Positions 5,377-5,920 of a stretch of 5,920 bases of DNA are shown piece after piece. Below the pieces are notes generated by a model. That model had not been told where the DNA came from. It ran no database searches and saw only the letters and a list, made by a program, of their open reading frames with translations. This DNA is from Caldivirga sp. UBA161. GTDB lineage: Archaea > Thermoproteota > Thermoprotei > Thermoproteales > Thermocladiaceae. Position 1 is the stretch's first letter, and the number at the start of each line of letters is the position of its first letter. A program made the position numbers and the translations under genes. Location: contig NZ_DAXS01000055.1 of the NCBI RefSeq assembly GCF_002506515.1, positions 17,756-23,675 of the forward strand, written 5' to 3'.

Positions 5377-5920
5377 ATGGTTAATAGTGAAGATTCATTA
5401 ACACTTCGTGTAGCAGAGGCCAGGAGTCGTGATGTTGGTAGGGGCATTGTTAGAGTACCTATGAGGTTAATGAGGAAGATAAGTATTGAGCCTGGCGACT
5501 ACGTTGAGATAAGCGGCAATAAGCGTGTAGCCTACGCCCAGGTTTGGCCAGCCTACAGTGATGATGAGGATAAGGACATCATAAGGATGGACGGCTTCAT
5601 TAGGCAGAACATTGATGTTTCATTAGATGACCTAGTTAAGGTTAGGAAGGCTAACCTAAGGCCAGCTCAAAGGGTAACAGTGGCTCCAGTGGGTGAGGAG
5701 ATTAAGATTGACCCAGATTACTTGAAGAAATCATACCTAGTGGGTAAGCCTGTGTGGCGTGGCGCAATCTTCGAACTACCCTACTACACTGGTGCGTTAA
5801 AATTCATGATAACTCAAGTAATCCCAGCCCCAGCAGCCTACGTTGGCACTGAGACTGAGGTTACAATGCAGGACAAGCCGGTTCAGGAAACTAACCTACC
5901 TCGTGTTACTTGGGAGGATA
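5377..5920 (+). CDS. cdc48: Cdc48/VAT-type AAA ATPase, N-terminal part (cut by window end)
   Basis: This frame runs open to the window edge and gives 181 residues of a protein that should exceed 700. The opening LRVAEARSRDVGRGIVRVP (10-28) is followed by ISIEPGDYVEISG, the segment DIIRMDGFIRQN, and DLVKVRKANLRPAQRVTVAP. This is the double-psi barrel of the Cdc48/VAT N-domain. The beta-clam subdomain follows, with YLVGKPVWRGAIFELP and ITQVIPAPAAYVGTETEV. The last residues, LPRVTWED, are the usual lead-in to the first AAA domain, whose Walker A and B motifs lie beyond the window. The protein is a hexameric ATP-driven unfoldase that feeds substrates to the proteasome or remodels complexes in the cytoplasm; the N-domain binds substrates. 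The ATG at 5377 is chosen from the TATA box 27-28 bases upstream and agreement with the family N-terminus. Archaea often carry paralogues, so the exact orthologue is not settled. Confidence 0.93.
   Translation, partial: MVNSEDSLTLRVAEARSRDVGRGIVRVPMRLMRKISIEPGDYVEISGNKRVAYAQVWPAYSDDEDKDIIRMDGFIRQNIDVSLDDLVKVRKANLRPAQRVTVAPVGEEIKIDPDYLKKSYLVGKPVWRGAIFELPYYTGALKFMITQVIPAPAAYVGTETEVTMQDKPVQETNLPRVTWED

Overview
The window looks like crenarchaeal chromosome, most likely from a thermoacidophilic member of the Thermoproteales (Caldivirga/Vulcanisaeta-like). The reasons are an archaeal uL16 (L10e) ribosomal protein, an archaeal Cdc48/VAT AAA ATPase, heavy use of AGG for arginine, moderate-to-low GC, and several genes whose start codon lies about 25-28 bases after a TATA-like box with no Shine-Dalgarno site, as expected for leaderless mRNAs. 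The genus is an inference from style, not a proven identification.

Layout: (1) 8-535, minus strand: ribosomal protein L10e with its own promoter. (2) 536-781: 246 bases of AT-rich spacer holding the L10e promoter; I see no other gene, RNA or clear terminator there. (3) 782-2701, minus: a GH127 (former DUF1680) beta-L-arabinofuranosidase-type glycoside hydrolase with all expected catalytic and zinc-binding residues and no convincing secretion signal. (4) 2702-2845: divergent regulatory region with a 22-base repeat present twice, one copy on the glycosidase start and one upstream of its TATA box. (5) 2846-3535, plus: a compact metallo-beta-lactamase-fold hydrolase of the COG1237 type. (6) 3536-3695: spacer with an imperfect long inverted repeat and a leader-like stretch. 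(7) 3696-4130, plus: an unrecognised, probably beta-rich protein. (8) 4169-5212, plus: an extended-SDR (NAD-dependent epimerase/dehydratase-like) protein that lacks the usual catalytic lysine. (9) 5213-5376: spacer with a strong TATA box and a small palindrome between it and the next start. (10) 5377 to the window end, plus: the N-terminal domain of a Cdc48/VAT-type AAA ATPase, cut off by the window edge.

The outer genes are housekeeping (translation, protein unfolding). The middle block (GH127, MBL-fold hydrolase, unknown protein, SDR) resembles an accessory carbohydrate-handling block. The glycosidase would release a pentose or related sugar in the cytoplasm and the SDR could act on a sugar or sugar acid; the roles of the MBL protein and the 144-residue protein are open. 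The most notable non-coding signal is the duplicated palindrome-containing element at 2691-2712 and 2747-2768, which bracket the glycosidase promoter like paired operators.
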